From positions 62,001-126,000 of the forward strand of contig NZ_JAUOQH010000012.1 of assembly GCF_030547075.1 (NCBI RefSeq): a DNA stretch of 64,000 bases, written 5' to 3'. Below the pieces are notes generated by a model. It did not search any database. It was given only the letters and a program-made list of their open reading frames with translations, and was not told the DNA's origin. The stretch comes from Alteromonas sp. 1_MG-2023 (GTDB lineage: Bacteria > Pseudomonadota > Gammaproteobacteria > Enterobacterales > Alteromonadaceae). This document shows positions 30,816-41,259 of the stretch, piece after piece. Made by a program: the position numbers and the translations under genes. Within the stretch, counting starts at the first letter, position 1. Each line of letters begins with the position of its first letter.

Positions 30816-32705
30816 ATGCATCGCAAACGCCAAGCAATTAGAGATCACTCGGCTGAAGCAAACTTGTTTGCCAGACGAGCGTCTATCGCCTTTATCATTG
30901 TAGTGATGATGCTAGGTGTGGTGCTCAACAATTTGTATTCCTTGCAAGTTAAACAGCACGAAGTTTATCAAACCCGTTCAAACGGCAATCGTATTAAGGT
31001 GTTACCTGTAGCCCCTAACCGTGGGTTAATCTACGACAGAAACGGTATACTATTGGCCGAAAACCGCCCCGTATTCAGTTTAGAAATCACGCCAGAGCAA
31101 ACCGATGATATAGACGCCACTTTAGACGGTTTAACCCAATTAATGGGCATCACCCCTGAAGAACGTGAAAGTTTTAACAGCAGTTTAAAAGGTCAGCGGC
31201 GTTTTAAGCCTATTGCACTTCGTACCAAATTATCCGAAGAAGATGTGGCACTATTTTCTGCCAGTAAGCACTTATATCCTGGGGTTCAAATTGAAGCTCG
31301 ATTGGCTCGGCATTATCCGTACAAAGATGCGCTTACTCATGTATTAGGTTATGTGGCACGCATCAACAAGAAAGACCTTCAAAAGCTGGTTGAAGCGGGG
31401 CAAGAAGATAACTATGCCGCCACCCACGATATCGGTAAGTTGGGCGTAGAAAAATACCACGAAGAATTGTTGCACGGCACTGTAGGCTATCAGCAGGTTG
31501 AAGTGAATAACCAAGGCCGGATAATTCGCGTGTTAAACGTCGACCCACCTGTGCCTGGTAAAGACATTGTTCTAAACATCGACCTTTCGCTACAAATTGC
31601 TACACAGCAAGCGTTGGAAGGTCAGCGCGGAGCGGTTATTGTCAGTGACGTAAAAACCGGCGGTGTATTGGCGTTATTCTCAAACCCCAGTTACGACCCT
31701 AACCTGTTTGTGCACGGTATCAGCAGAAAGAACTATTCAGCCTTGTTGAATTCGCCCGACCGACCACTAATTAACCGCGCTACTCAAGGTCAGTATCCGC
31801 CCGCTTCAACCATTAAACCGCTTCTTGGTCTTGTAGGGCTCGAAGAAGGGGTAATTACTGAAGACTATACTATTCAAGACAATGGTCGTTATCAATTACC
31901 GAATGTATCTCACACGTGGCGAGATTGGCGCAAATGGGGGCATGGGAAAGTCGATATTGCTAAAGCAATTGAAGTATCTTGTGATATCTATTATTACGAT
32001 TTAGCTTACAAGTTGGGCATCGATAAAATCAGTGAAGCCATGTACGAATTTGGTTTTGGTGATTTTACTGGCATAGATTTATATGAAGAATCAGACGCAA
32101 ATATGCCTAGCAGAGGCTGGAAGCGCGCGCGATTCAATCAGCCTTGGTATATTGGCGACACCATTCCTGTAGGTATTGGCCAGGGTTTTTGGTCTACCAC
32201 CCCTATTCAACTATCGCATTCAGTGACCACGTTAGTTAATCGGGGCGAACGTATTATTCCGCAAATTATTCGCGGGTATATGCATGCCGATAGCACGGTA
32301 GAAGTTATTCCGCTAAAAACGCTACGGCCTATTGAAATTAATAATCAGCATAACGTTGATGTGGTACTTAACGCGATGCACGATGTAGTGCACGGTAAAG
32401 AGGGCGGCGCACGCCATACCTTTGCCGATGCACCTTATCAATCTGCAGGTAAAACCGGTACCGCACAGTTATTCTCTGTAGGCCAAGATGAAAAATACGA
32501 TGCTGAAAAAATAGATGAGCGTTTACGCGACAATGCTATGTATGTAGGCTTTGCTCCGTTCGAAAACCCAGAAATTTCAGTTACCGTCGTACTTGAAAAC
32601 GCCGGCGGTGGTAGTAAAAATGCTGCACCTGTTGCCAAAAAAGTCATGGATTTCTATTTTCGTGACCGGGTTTTCGACACCGAAATTAGCAAGGTTGACG
32701 AATAA
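30816..32705 (+). CDS. mrdA: Penicillin-binding protein 2
   Basis: Peptidoglycan transpeptidase of the elongasome, required for rod shape. The 629-residue protein has an N-terminal membrane anchor (about 25-47), a dimerisation domain and a transpeptidase domain with S331 in STIK, SCD (the SxN equivalent) and KTGT. E. coli PBP2 has S330 and 633 residues. It starts 14 bp after rlmH; its TAA shares a base with the mrdB ATG. Confidence 0.98.
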   Translation: MHRKRQAIRDHSAEANLFARRASIAFIIVVMMLGVVLNNLYSLQVKQHEVYQTRSNGNRIKVLPVAPNRGLIYDRNGILLAENRPVFSLEITPEQTDDIDATLDGLTQLMGITPEERESFNSSLKGQRRFKPIALRTKLSEEDVALFSASKHLYPGVQIEARLARHYPYKDALTHVLGYVARINKKDLQKLVEAGQEDNYAATHDIGKLGVEKYHEELLHGTVGYQQVEVNNQGRIIRVLNVDPPVPGKDIVLNIDLSLQIATQQALEGQRGAVIVSDVKTGGVLALFSNPSYDPNLFVHGISRKNYSALLNSPDRPLINRATQGQYPPASTIKPLLGLVGLEEGVITEDYTIQDNGRYQLPNVSHTWRDWRKWGHGKVDIAKAIEVSCDIYYYDLAYKLGIDKISEAMYEFGFGDFTGIDLYEESDANMPSRGWKRARFNQPWYIGDTIPVGIGQGFWSTTPIQLSHSVTTLVNRGERIIPQIIRGYMHADSTVEVIPLKTLRPIEINNQHNVDVVLNAMHDVVHGKEGGARHTFADAPYQSAGKTGTAQLFSVGQDEKYDAEKIDERLRDNAMYVGFAPFENPEISVTVVLENAGGGSKNAAPVAKKVMDFYFRDRVFDTEISKVDE

Positions 32706-33820
32706 TGAAAAAAAACACGCTCAACCCAAATAAAACCAGTTTCTTACAGCGTATCCATATTGATGGCTGGCTGTTTTTAAGCCTTTTAGTGCTGATGTCT
32801 GTAGGGCTAGTTACGCTTTATTCCGCTTCTGGGCAAGACACTGGGCAAGTAGAACGTCAAGTTACCCGATTAGCGCTAAGTGTGGCTGTTATGTTTGGTA
32901 TTGCACAGATTCCACCGGGTGCATTTCGGCGCTTGTCGACCTATGCATACATTGCCGGTCTATTGATGCTTATCGCCGTATTGTTATTTGGTGATATGGG
33001 TAAAGGGGCGCAGCGTTGGCTCGACTTAAAAGTCATCCGCTTTCAACCTTCTGAGTTAATGAAGCTGGCTGTGCCTATGATGGTGGCTTGGTATATTAGC
33101 AAGTTTACGCTACCGCCTCGCACCATCAATATTGTGGTCGGCTTTTTAATGGTGGCTATACCTACGGTGCTTATTGCCAAACAACCCGATTTAGGTACCT
33201 CACTGCTTATTGCCAGTTCAGGTATTTTTGCTATTTTTCTTGCAGGAATGAGTTGGCGTCTTATCGGTTTTGTCGCCATGTTACTAGGCGGATTTGCGCC
33301 TATCATGTGGTTTTTCTTAATGGCGGAATACCAAAAACAACGGGTGTTAACCTTTTTAAACCCCGAGAGCGATCCTCTCGGCTCGGGCTACCATATTATT
33401 CAGTCGAAAATTGCTATCGGCTCAGGTGGCGTAGACGGAAAAGGTTGGTTGCAAGGCACACAATCACAACTAGAATTTCTACCCGAGCGTCATACCGACT
33501 TTATCTTCTCGGTTTTCAGTGAAGAATTCGGCTTAACTGGAGTTATTGTACTTCTGATAATTTACCTTTGCGTTATTTTACGAGGGCTGATTATTGCCAG
33601 TCGTGCACAAGACGCATACTCCAAGCTATTAGCAGGTAGTATCACCTTAACCTTCTTTGTTTATGTGTTCGTAAACATGGGAATGGTATCTGGATTGCTT
33701 CCTGTTGTAGGCGTACCACTACCTTTAGTGAGTTATGGCGGCACTTCTATGGTGACATTGATGGCAGGGTTTGGCATGCTAATGTCTATTGCCACTCAAA
33801 AACGATTTATGTCTCGATAA
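32705..33820 (+). CDS. mrdB: Rod shape-determining peptidoglycan polymerase RodA
   Basis: SEDS-family glycosyltransferase partnered with PBP2. The 371-residue protein (370 in E. coli) has about ten TM helices, RFQPSELMKLA, and the conserved periplasmic loop GKGWLQGTQSQLEFLPERHTDFIFS with catalytic-site Asp in HTDF. The start overlaps the mrdA stop by one base, giving tight coupling. rlpA starts 1 bp after its stop. Confidence 0.98.
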   Translation: MKKNTLNPNKTSFLQRIHIDGWLFLSLLVLMSVGLVTLYSASGQDTGQVERQVTRLALSVAVMFGIAQIPPGAFRRLSTYAYIAGLLMLIAVLLFGDMGKGAQRWLDLKVIRFQPSELMKLAVPMMVAWYISKFTLPPRTINIVVGFLMVAIPTVLIAKQPDLGTSLLIASSGIFAIFLAGMSWRLIGFVAMLLGGFAPIMWFFLMAEYQKQRVLTFLNPESDPLGSGYHIIQSKIAIGSGGVDGKGWLQGTQSQLEFLPERHTDFIFSVFSEEFGLTGVIVLLIIYLCVILRGLIIASRAQDAYSKLLAGSITLTFFVYVFVNMGMVSGLLPVVGVPLPLVSYGGTSMVTLMAGFGMLMSIATQKRFMSR

Positions 33821-33821
33821 C

Positions 33822-34712
33822 ATGCGCACACTACTGCTGATATTGATTGCTTCATTTATTCTTGCTGCTTGTCAGTCTGCCCCTAGCGGTCGCTACACTC
33901 AGCATCAAGACACGGCCCCAAATCATGTGGCAAAAGTGCCCGAAACGTTAGATGCCGTGCCACGCTATGAAGCCTACCGTATGTTTAACAGTCGCCCTTA
34001 TAAGGTACTTGGCAAACACTATACGCCGCTAACATCAGGCAAAGGGTTTGAAGAAGTCGGTTACGCCAGTTGGTACGGTCAAAAATTTCATGGCCACTTA
34101 ACCTCTAACGGTGAAACTTACAATATGTTTGCCATGTCGGCAGCACACAAAACCTTACCGCTACCCTCCTATGTGCGAGTCACTAATTTAGATAACAACA
34201 AGCAAGCGATTGTGCGAGTAAATGACCGTGGCCCTTTTCACGATAACCGCATCATTGATTTATCGTATGCCGCTGCGGTAAAACTTGATTATCATAATAA
34301 AGGCACCGCCAAGGTAAAAATAGAAGTTATTCATTTTGACGCAGACAACAACGTTACCGTTGGGGTTAGCCCAACTATTACCTATGATGAATATATCGGT
34401 ATTCCCCCTCTTCCATCACCCACGTCAGAACTCGCTACTTCCGAACCACTGAGCGACAACTTAAAGCAATCATCCATTACACTTGATGGCTACTTCATTC
34501 AGGTGGCAGCGTTGTCGAATCAGGAAAAAGCCGAGTCTATTTCTAATGTGCTTTCTGCCCTTTATCAGGTACCCACGCATATGCCAGTGGTCGGGAATAT
34601 GTACAAACTTCAACTTGGCCCCATTGAAGATGAAGCAGTTGCCCATGAATTGTTAGAGCAACTAAAACAAAATGGCTACCCGCAAGCGTACAAGGTAAAA
34701 CAAACCTTATAG
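33822..34712 (+). CDS. rlpA: Septal-ring lytic transglycosylase / lipoprotein RlpA
   Basis: Outer-membrane lipoprotein. From the ATG at 33822, a signal peptide with lipobox LAAC (C17) leads to a double-psi beta-barrel domain (about 80-175; GYASWYGQKFHGHLTSNGE, VRVNDRGPF) and a C-terminal SPOR domain (about 220-296; GYFIQVAALSNQEKA) that binds denuded glycan strands. Family members cleave naked glycans in Pseudomonas. A longer frame from 33789 would bury the signal peptide and overlap mrdB, so I reject it. 296 residues. Confidence 0.95.
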   Translation: MRTLLLILIASFILAACQSAPSGRYTQHQDTAPNHVAKVPETLDAVPRYEAYRMFNSRPYKVLGKHYTPLTSGKGFEEVGYASWYGQKFHGHLTSNGETYNMFAMSAAHKTLPLPSYVRVTNLDNNKQAIVRVNDRGPFHDNRIIDLSYAAAVKLDYHNKGTAKVKIEVIHFDADNNVTVGVSPTITYDEYIGIPPLPSPTSELATSEPLSDNLKQSSITLDGYFIQVAALSNQEKAESISNVLSALYQVPTHMPVVGNMYKLQLGPIEDEAVAHELLEQLKQNGYPQAYKVKQTL

Positions 34713-34975
34713 TCTCTCATTCAAAAAAAGCGTCAGCTCAAAAAACCGCCAACACTATGGCGACAATGTGGCTAAACACGTTTCAAATCTGTCATTTATG
34801 GCGCTTTTTTGTTGTTTCGTAGTCTAATCGCTATTAACAGCTAAACTTTTTAGTTTAACCCTAGTCGAAGTATCCGCCTTACGTTAGAATTCTAAATCAA
34901 ATAGTAGTATTAACTGTGTGGCGTGCCTGCTGTTCAGTTTTAAACGGATAATAAACGGTCAAAGAAAATAAAATC
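34713..34975. promoter_or_regulatory. dacA upstream region with long-range inverted repeat
   Basis: 263 bp between rlpA and dacA. AAAAAAAGCG (34723-34732) can pair with GCGCTTTTTT (34801-34810), enclosing about 68 nt that contains a smaller hairpin CGCCA / TGGCG (34747-34751, 34758-34762). The outer T-run could end the upstream operon, with dacA using its own promoter beyond it. The function is inferred from structure only. Confidence 0.4.
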
Positions 34976-36160
34976 ATGCTCAGAATAATTCAACGCGCTA
35001 AACCGTCCTTTCTCTCCTTCGCTTTTATGCTTTTCAGTGCACTAGCACTGCCAGCGAATGCAGCAGTGGTTACTCCACCAGCTCCATCGGTAGCGGCGGA
35101 AGGCTTTCTTTTAACCGACTTTGAAACCGGACACGTTATTGCGTCGAAAAACGCAGACATGCAATTAGCGCCAGCCAGCTTAACTAAAATCATGACGATT
35201 TATGTTATTGGCAAGGAACTTCAAGCAGGCAACATCAGCCTTTCTGACGAAGTGACTATATCTGAAAATGCATGGGCCAAGAAATTCCCAGACTCATCGA
35301 AGATGTTTATCGAAGTAGGTACACAAGTATCAGTAAGAGACTTATTACGCGGTATCGTAGTGCAATCAGGTAATGATGCTTGTGTTGCTATGGCCGAGCA
35401 CGTAGCGGGTTCTCAAGCGGCATTTGCCAGCATGATGAATGCACATGCGCAAGCACTAGGCATGACAGGTTCACACTTTGTAAATGCACATGGTCTACAT
35501 GACCCCGATCATTACACAACACCTCGCGATATGTCGTTAGTATCTCGTGCGCTTATTGCCGAAACACCAGAGATGTACAAGATATACAGCGAAAAAGAAT
35601 TTACCTTTAACGGTATTAAGCAATATAACCGTAATAGCCTTTTATGGGACAAGAGCTTAAACGTTGATGGCATCAAAACGGGCCATACGTCTGATGCTGG
35701 ATACAGCCTTATTACTTCAGCTTCACAAGGCGACATGCGCCTAATCTCTGTCGTTATGGGTACAGACAGTGAAAGAGCCCGTAAAGTAGAAAACAAAAAG
35801 CTGCTTAAATATGGCTTCCGTTTTTATGAAACGCTAACGCCGTACAAAGCGGGTGATAGTTTTGTCGCACACCGTATTTATATGGGCGATAGAGAAACCG
35901 TAGACCTTGGAATTAACCAATCTACCCCCATTACCATACCACGCGGCCAAGCGGCTAACTTGGAAGCCAATTTTGAACTAGATAAAAAACTAGAAGCACC
36001 ATTGGCTAAAGGCCAAGTTGTGGGCACCTTATTCCTTCAAATAGAAGGTGAAGATGTAGCTAGTTACCCACTTGTTACTTTGCAAGAAGTGAAAGAAGGC
36101 AGTTGGTACAACCGCATCAAAGACTACATTATGCTGCAACTAGGTTTCGACGAAGCGTAA
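34976..36160 (+). CDS. dacA: D-alanyl-D-alanine carboxypeptidase (PBP5)
   Basis: Low-molecular-mass PBP that trims pentapeptide side chains. The 394-residue precursor has a signal peptide ending near ANA (about 29), SLTK (S68-K71), SGN (VQSGNDAC) and KTG (GIKTGHT), then the C-terminal beta-rich domain and an amphipathic terminal helix (WYNRIKDYIMLQLGF) that binds the inner membrane. E. coli PBP5 is 403. A terminator follows. Confidence 0.98.
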   Translation: MLRIIQRAKPSFLSFAFMLFSALALPANAAVVTPPAPSVAAEGFLLTDFETGHVIASKNADMQLAPASLTKIMTIYVIGKELQAGNISLSDEVTISENAWAKKFPDSSKMFIEVGTQVSVRDLLRGIVVQSGNDACVAMAEHVAGSQAAFASMMNAHAQALGMTGSHFVNAHGLHDPDHYTTPRDMSLVSRALIAETPEMYKIYSEKEFTFNGIKQYNRNSLLWDKSLNVDGIKTGHTSDAGYSLITSASQGDMRLISVVMGTDSERARKVENKKLLKYGFRFYETLTPYKAGDSFVAHRIYMGDRETVDLGINQSTPITIPRGQAANLEANFELDKKLEAPLAKGQVVGTLFLQIEGEDVASYPLVTLQEVKEGSWYNRIKDYIMLQLGFDEA

Positions 36161-36189
36161 CATTACGCAACGCTACACTAGTTCAAGGG

Positions 36190-36219
36190 CGGCCTGATTG
36201 GTATAATCGGGCCGTTTTT
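36190..36219 (+). terminator. Terminator of dacA
   Basis: Stem CGGCCTGATT / AATCGGGCCG (36190-36199, 36205-36214; one G-T pair), 5-base loop, then TTTTT. It lies between dacA and ybeD. Confidence 0.9.
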
Positions 36220-36250
36220 GTATTTAATGACTGTATAAAAAGGATATCGC

Positions 36251-36514
36251 ATGGATACCCGTTTCGATGAACTTCTAGATTTTCCGACACATCAAACATT
36301 TAAAGTAATGGGCGTTGCTCATGAAGATTTACCTAACCACGTTGTGGAATGCTTGCAGCAACATGCTCCGGGCGATTATGCACCGGCTGTTAAACCTAGC
36401 AGTAAAGGAAATTACCATTCAGTGTCGATAAGTGTTCGGGTAACCAGTAAAGAACATATGGAAACCATCTACACCGAACTTGCTAAGTTAGAACTAGTAA
36501 GAGTAGTACTATAA
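36251..36514 (+). CDS. ybeD: DUF493 family protein YbeD
   Basis: An 87-residue ACT-like small protein of the YbeD/UPF0250 family, always found beside lipB in these bacteria; its role is unknown but a link to lipoate metabolism is suspected from context. It has the family pattern [11 protein letters not shown] and [18 protein letters not shown] lies before the ATG. Its stop abuts the lipB GTG. Confidence 0.95.
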   Translation: MDTRFDELLDFPTHQTFKVMGVAHEDLPNHVVECLQQHAPGDYAPAVKPSSKGNYHSVSISVRVTSKEHMETIYTELAKLELVRVVL

Positions 36515-37171
36515 GTGAGTACACTAACCGACTCGGTCATTATTCGGCAACTTGGTAGGCAAAGTTATGAGCCTACATGGACTGCCATGAAAAACTTCAC
36601 GGATGAACGTGATGACACTACAGAAGATGAAATTTGGCTGGTTGAGCACGACCCTGTATTCACTCAGGGACAAGCAGGAAAAGCTGAACATATCTTAATG
36701 CCCGGTGATATTCCCGTGGTACAAGTAGACAGAGGCGGTCAGGTAACCTATCACGGTCCTGGGCAACAGGTTATCTATCTGCTTATTAATATTCGAAGAC
36801 GTAAGCTTGGTGTTCGTCATTTAGTGACGGCCATGGAAGACGCTGTAGTCGGATTGATGGCTAAATATGGTGTTACCGCCTACCCTAAACCTGATGCACC
36901 TGGGGTTTATGTAGACGAGAAAAAAGTTTGCTCACTGGGGCTTAGAATTCGTCACGGTTGTTCGTTTCATGGATTGGCATTAAATGTTAATATGGACTTG
37001 TCTCCGTTTCAGCGCATCAACCCATGCGGTTATGCAGGTATGGAAATGATTGATACCGCCAGTCTGAATGGCCCAGATTCGATAAGTGTTGCCGGTGAAG
37101 TTCTTACCGACTTACTACTTCAAGCGCTTTCCATTACGGAAAAACGACATAAAGAAGGTTTTGATGAGTAA
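36515..37171 (+). CDS. lipB: Octanoyl-(ACP):protein octanoyltransferase
   Basis: Transfers octanoate from ACP to lipoyl domains. The 218-residue protein contains [18 protein letters not shown] with the active-site Lys later in [22 protein letters not shown] and the thiol Cys in NPCGYAGM. It starts at GTG directly after ybeD and overlaps the start of lipA by 8 bp. Confidence 0.97.
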   Translation: MSTLTDSVIIRQLGRQSYEPTWTAMKNFTDERDDTTEDEIWLVEHDPVFTQGQAGKAEHILMPGDIPVVQVDRGGQVTYHGPGQQVIYLLINIRRRKLGVRHLVTAMEDAVVGLMAKYGVTAYPKPDAPGVYVDEKKVCSLGLRIRHGCSFHGLALNVNMDLSPFQRINPCGYAGMEMIDTASLNGPDSISVAGEVLTDLLLQALSITEKRHKEGFDE

Positions 37172-38126
37172 CGCACGACCTGTAGCTGGAGTTAAACTCC
37201 GCGACGACGAAAAAGTAAAACACATTCCTGTCACCATTATTCCTACTGAAAAGGAAGAAATGCTGCGCAAGCCTTCTTGGATCAAAATCAAGCTGCCACG
37301 CAGCACGGATAAAATTGATCACATCAAGAAGACATTAAGAAAAAATAAACTGCATTCTGTGTGCGAAGAAGCCAGCTGCCCTAACTTAGCTGAGTGTTTC
37401 AACCACGGTACGGCAACCTTTATGATTCTGGGTGATATATGCACCCGTCGTTGTCCGTTCTGTGATGTTGCCCACGGCAAGCCGTTACCGCCAAGTGCTG
37501 AAGAGCCAGAAAAGCTAGCGAAAACCATTGCTGAAATGAATTTACGCTACGTGGTTATTACCTCGGTTGACCGTGATGACCTGCGTGATGGTGGTGCACA
37601 GCATTTCGTTGATTGTATCAACGCTATTCGCGAGCACAGCCCTACTACTACTATTGAAGTGTTAGTGCCGGATTTCCGTGGACGTATGGATCGCGCATTA
37701 GAAATTTTCAAAAATGGTGTTCCTGATGTGTTTAACCACAACTTAGAAACCATTCCGCGCTTATACCGCGAGTGCCGCCCTGGTGCTAACTACCAGTGGT
37801 CTCTAGACTTACTTAAGAAGTTCAAAGCTCAGCATCCTGATATTAAAACCAAATCAGGCTTGATGATGGGCATGGGCGAAGAAAACGTGGAAATTGAAGG
37901 CGTACTTCGTGATCTACGTGCTCACGATGTGGACATGTTGACCCTTGGCCAATATTTGCAGCCAAGTCGCCATCACTTCCCTGTTAAACGTTACGTTCAC
38001 CCTGATGAATTTGATGCACTAGGCGCTTATGCCAAAGACATTGGCTTCACCCATGCAGCCAGTGGCCCTATGGTTCGCTCTAGTTACCATGCCGACCAAC
38101 AGGCAGCGGGTAAAGAAGTAAAATAA
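37164..38126 (+). CDS. lipA: Lipoyl synthase
   Basis: Radical-SAM enzyme that inserts sulfur at C6 and C8 of octanoyl groups. I start at the ATG at 37164 (320 residues; 321 in E. coli), preceded by AAGG; a frame from 37086 adds 26 residues with no homology and lies inside lipB. The auxiliary cluster motif [12 protein letters not shown] (CX4CX5C), the radical-[11 protein letters not shown] (CX3CX2C) and the C-terminal RSSYHA serine ligand are present. It completes the ybeD-lipB-lipA set. Confidence 0.98.
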   Translation: MSNARPVAGVKLRDDEKVKHIPVTIIPTEKEEMLRKPSWIKIKLPRSTDKIDHIKKTLRKNKLHSVCEEASCPNLAECFNHGTATFMILGDICTRRCPFCDVAHGKPLPPSAEEPEKLAKTIAEMNLRYVVITSVDRDDLRDGGAQHFVDCINAIREHSPTTTIEVLVPDFRGRMDRALEIFKNGVPDVFNHNLETIPRLYRECRPGANYQWSLDLLKKFKAQHPDIKTKSGLMMGMGEENVEIEGVLRDLRAHDVDMLTLGQYLQPSRHHFPVKRYVHPDEFDALGAYAKDIGFTHAASGPMVRSSYHADQQAAGKEVK

Positions 38127-38130
38127 ATAC

Positions 38131-38159
38131 AAAAAAGCGGCTTTCACAGCCGCTTTTTT
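38131..38159. terminator. Bidirectional terminator
   Basis: Stem AAAAAAGCGGCT / AGCCGCTTTTTT (38131-38142, 38148-38159), loop TTCAC. The A and T runs on the two arms make it work for lipA (plus) and for the convergent DUF885 gene (minus). Confidence 0.92.
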
Positions 38160-38193
38160 ATTTGCCTTTATTTTTACTTAGCCAGTTATCAAC

Positions 38194-40077
38194 TTACTCG
38201 CCTTGGCTTTTAGATTTCACTTCGTCTATCCACATCGACATTTTGTCACTCAAAATAGGCATTGGCATTGCGCCATCCGTCAGTATTTGACTGTGGAAAG
38301 CTTTAATATCGAAAGCATCACCCAGCGCTTCAGTCGCTTGGTTACGCAAATGTCTTATATGACGCTCTCCCACTTTATACGCCAACGCTTGACCAGGAAT
38401 AGAAATGTAGCGCTCTACCTCTGCCGTGGCGTCTGACTCGGCCATAGAGGAGTTTTCAAGCATATACGCAATGGCTTTTTCGCGGCTCCAGCCTTTGGCA
38501 TGCATACCGGTATCTACCACAAGACGCATAGCACGAAGCTGTTCATCGTTTAAGCGCCCGTACCACATGTAAGGGTCGGTAAACATACCTAACTCTTTAC
38601 CTAAGCTTTCAGCATACAAAGCCCAGCCTTCACTAAAGACAGTGTAGCCGCTGAATTTTCTGAATAATGGCAAGCTTTCAACTTCTTGCTGAATAGCAAT
38701 TTGAAAATGGTGACCAGGGGCCGCTTCATGAATGCTCAAGGTTTCTAAACTAAATTTAGGCTGAGCCTTTAAGTCACGGGTATTAATATAGAAAATACCC
38801 GGTCTGCTGCCATCCGGCGCCGGAGACATATAGCTTGCCGCTGCCGATGATGCTTCACGATACGGCTCTACCGCTTTTACAATATAATCGGCTTTAGGGA
38901 ATACGCTGAAAAGTTTAGGTAAACGAGCGTCTATATCCGTTTTAACATCGGTATAGGCTTTTATGAGAGCTTCTTCAGATTCAAAGTAGAATTTATCGTC
39001 AGTACGAAGGTGATCGAAGAACGCCGCTAAGTCCCCTTCAAATCCGACGGTTTCTTTTACCATCTTCATTTCACCAAGAATACGCGATACTTCAGATAAC
39101 CCAAACTCATGCACTTCATCAGCACTAAGTGGCAAGGTAGTGTTGTCTTTAATTTTGTATTCGTACCACGCCTTACCGTTAGGTAAATCTGAGTATCCCA
39201 CGGTATCGCGGGTATGAGGCAGGTATTCTTCAACCACAAAGTCGTGAAGCTTTTGGTACGACGGCACTATTACTTCAGTAATTAGACCTTCGTACGTAGC
39301 GGCTAAGCGCGCTTTTTCATCGTCGCTAATTGCTTCATTGGTTTCTAATTGCTTCACAGGCCCATAAAAAACGCTGTCTGAGGCTTTTGTCACTAAATGC
39401 GCGCTTAGTTGAGGCACCATTTTTTTAGTGATGGCTTTAGGCAGTACTACCCCTTCCTCAATACCTTTTTTCATATAAAGGATTACGCTATCGATAAACG
39501 CGACATACCCTTTAGTACGAGAAATGAAATTTTCATAATCTTTTACCGTAGCGAAAGGCTGTGCCGACTGACCCGAGCCCAACATAGGGAAAAAAGTATG
39601 AACACCATACATTTGGTTGATAGGCATGTACTGACTACCAAACTGGAAACCGGCAATAGCATGTTCTCTATCGCTTTTAAAAATATGGTAGCTTATCCAG
39701 TCTTGGCCAGAAAGCTTATCAACATCTATAGCGTTAATAGCATTTAAGTAAGCCTGCTCGTTAGCTTTTGATTCAGCCAGCCATTTCTCACTCATAGGTT
39801 CATTGAATCTGTCGTTGTAATCACTTACACCATAAAACGTTGCCATTACCGGGTTTTGTTCCATTGACGCGTTGAAATACTTAAGGGTTAACGCGGCAAG
39901 TTTTTCTGCCTCTGTTTCAAGCTTTAGATCCACACCCATGACATCTTTCGTTTCACTAGCCACCGACTGCGCTTGCGCGCTAACCGACGTATCATCTTGT
40001 TGCTGTGCCACAGCAGATGTAACAGCGAAGGCGCTGACAATGGCAGCGCTGAGTAAACTTATCTTCATCAATTTCAT
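38194..40077 (-). CDS. DUF885 family secreted metallopeptidase-like protein
   Basis: A 627-residue exported protein. The start at 40077 gives a standard signal peptide (MKLMKISLLSAAIVSAFAVT, cleavage near AVAQ) with AGG about 10 nt upstream; 15 further upstream codons are open but have no support. The DUF885 body carries HEAAPGHHFQ, the HExxPGH variant of a zinc-peptidase HExxH helix, with a downstream Glu candidate in FSEGWALYAESL. Members resemble dipeptidyl or oligopeptide-degrading enzymes, and a periplasmic peptidase role is likely but unproven. Monocistronic. Confidence 0.9.
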   Translation of the reverse strand: MKLMKISLLSAAIVSAFAVTSAVAQQQDDTSVSAQAQSVASETKDVMGVDLKLETEAEKLAALTLKYFNASMEQNPVMATFYGVSDYNDRFNEPMSEKWLAESKANEQAYLNAINAIDVDKLSGQDWISYHIFKSDREHAIAGFQFGSQYMPINQMYGVHTFFPMLGSGQSAQPFATVKDYENFISRTKGYVAFIDSVILYMKKGIEEGVVLPKAITKKMVPQLSAHLVTKASDSVFYGPVKQLETNEAISDDEKARLAATYEGLITEVIVPSYQKLHDFVVEEYLPHTRDTVGYSDLPNGKAWYEYKIKDNTTLPLSADEVHEFGLSEVSRILGEMKMVKETVGFEGDLAAFFDHLRTDDKFYFESEEALIKAYTDVKTDIDARLPKLFSVFPKADYIVKAVEPYREASSAAASYMSPAPDGSRPGIFYINTRDLKAQPKFSLETLSIHEAAPGHHFQIAIQQEVESLPLFRKFSGYTVFSEGWALYAESLGKELGMFTDPYMWYGRLNDEQLRAMRLVVDTGMHAKGWSREKAIAYMLENSSMAESDATAEVERYISIPGQALAYKVGERHIRHLRNQATEALGDAFDIKAFHSQILTDGAMPMPILSDKMSMWIDEVKSKSQGE

Positions 40078-40240
40078 TTTTAAAAGAACCTGTCGAGTAT
40101 TTATTATTAATATGCAGACCAATATTGCCTGTTTACCCCTATTGTGTACAAGGTTTTTGCGCTAACAGGATGACATTACGTTACGGGCTGTTAGAATGCC
40201 GTCTTTCTGCCTAAACCCACAAAAGAAGTGAGGTTACGCA

Positions 40241-41248
40241 ATGCGTAAACATATTTACATTGCCTACACAGGCGGCACCATTGGAATGAAACCATCCGAT
40301 CATGGTTATGTTCCAGCGGCAGGCTTCCTTGGCGATACTTTGAATGACATGCCGGAGTTTCATCGCAGTGAAATGCCGTTATTCACACTGCATGAATACG
40401 ACAACTTGATAGATTCATCAGATATGGATCCTTCTGACTGGCAGCGCATTGCCGATGATATTGCAGAAAACTATGATAAATACGACGGTTTTATCATCTT
40501 GCATGGCACAGATACCATGGCGTATACCGCTTCGGCATTGAGTTTTATGCTGGAAGATTTAACCAAGCCTGTGATTGTTACGGGGTCGCAAATTCCTCTT
40601 GCAGAGCTGCGTTCTGACGGCCAAGTTAACCTGTTGAATGCACTGTATGTAGCAGCAAACTTTCCTATTGCAGAAGTGGGTTTGTTTTTTAATAACCGCT
40701 TATTACGGGGAAATCGCAGCCGTAAGGTAGATGCTGATGGGTTTAGTGCGTTTGATTCGCCCAACTTTCCTCCCCTTCTTGAAGCCGGTATTAACATACG
40801 CGTAAAAGCGGGTGAACTTGCTAATGAGTCGGATAAACCCCTTAAGGTTTCGAGTGTAAAAGCCCAACCTATTGGTATGGTGAGCTTGTACCCTGGAATT
40901 TCATCCGAAGTGCTTAAAAATACCCTGCAGCAGCCAGTAAATGCGCTCATTTTATTAAGCTATGGCGTGGGTAACGCACCGCAAAGCCCTGCCCTTATTG
41001 CGCAATTAGAATATGCACGTGACAGACAGATACCTGTACTCAACTGCACCCAGTGCATGCGCGGGCGAGTGAACATGGGCGGATATGCTACAGGGCATGG
41101 CTTACAAGAAGTGGGCGTGTTATCAGGCAGCGATATGACACCAGAAGCCGCATTGGCAAAGTTACACTACTTATTAAGTAAGAATCTGCCATTTGAAACC
41201 ATAAAAGCCAAGCTTACCCAGAACCTTTGCGGCGAGCTTAGCGAATAG
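40241..41248 (+). CDS. ansA: Type I (cytoplasmic) L-asparaginase
   Basis: Hydrolyses asparagine to aspartate and ammonia. The 335-residue protein (338 in E. coli AnsA) has the first catalytic Thr in YTGGTIGM, the second Thr-Asp in HGTDTMAYTAS, and Lys/Glu in the usual positions. No signal peptide, consistent with the low-affinity cytoplasmic form. The DUF2797 gene follows by 11 bp, the same pairing seen in other Alteromonadales and Shewanella-like genomes, so they are probably co-transcribed. Confidence 0.96.
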   Translation: MRKHIYIAYTGGTIGMKPSDHGYVPAAGFLGDTLNDMPEFHRSEMPLFTLHEYDNLIDSSDMDPSDWQRIADDIAENYDKYDGFIILHGTDTMAYTASALSFMLEDLTKPVIVTGSQIPLAELRSDGQVNLLNALYVAANFPIAEVGLFFNNRLLRGNRSRKVDADGFSAFDSPNFPPLLEAGINIRVKAGELANESDKPLKVSSVKAQPIGMVSLYPGISSEVLKNTLQQPVNALILLSYGVGNAPQSPALIAQLEYARDRQIPVLNCTQCMRGRVNMGGYATGHGLQEVGVLSGSDMTPEAALAKLHYLLSKNLPFETIKAKLTQNLCGELSE

Positions 41249-41259
41249 GAACTCACATA

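Noticed and set aside
37086..37163. Upstream extension of lipA
   Set aside because: Lies inside lipB, shows no LipA homology, and a good ribosome site precedes the ATG at 37164.
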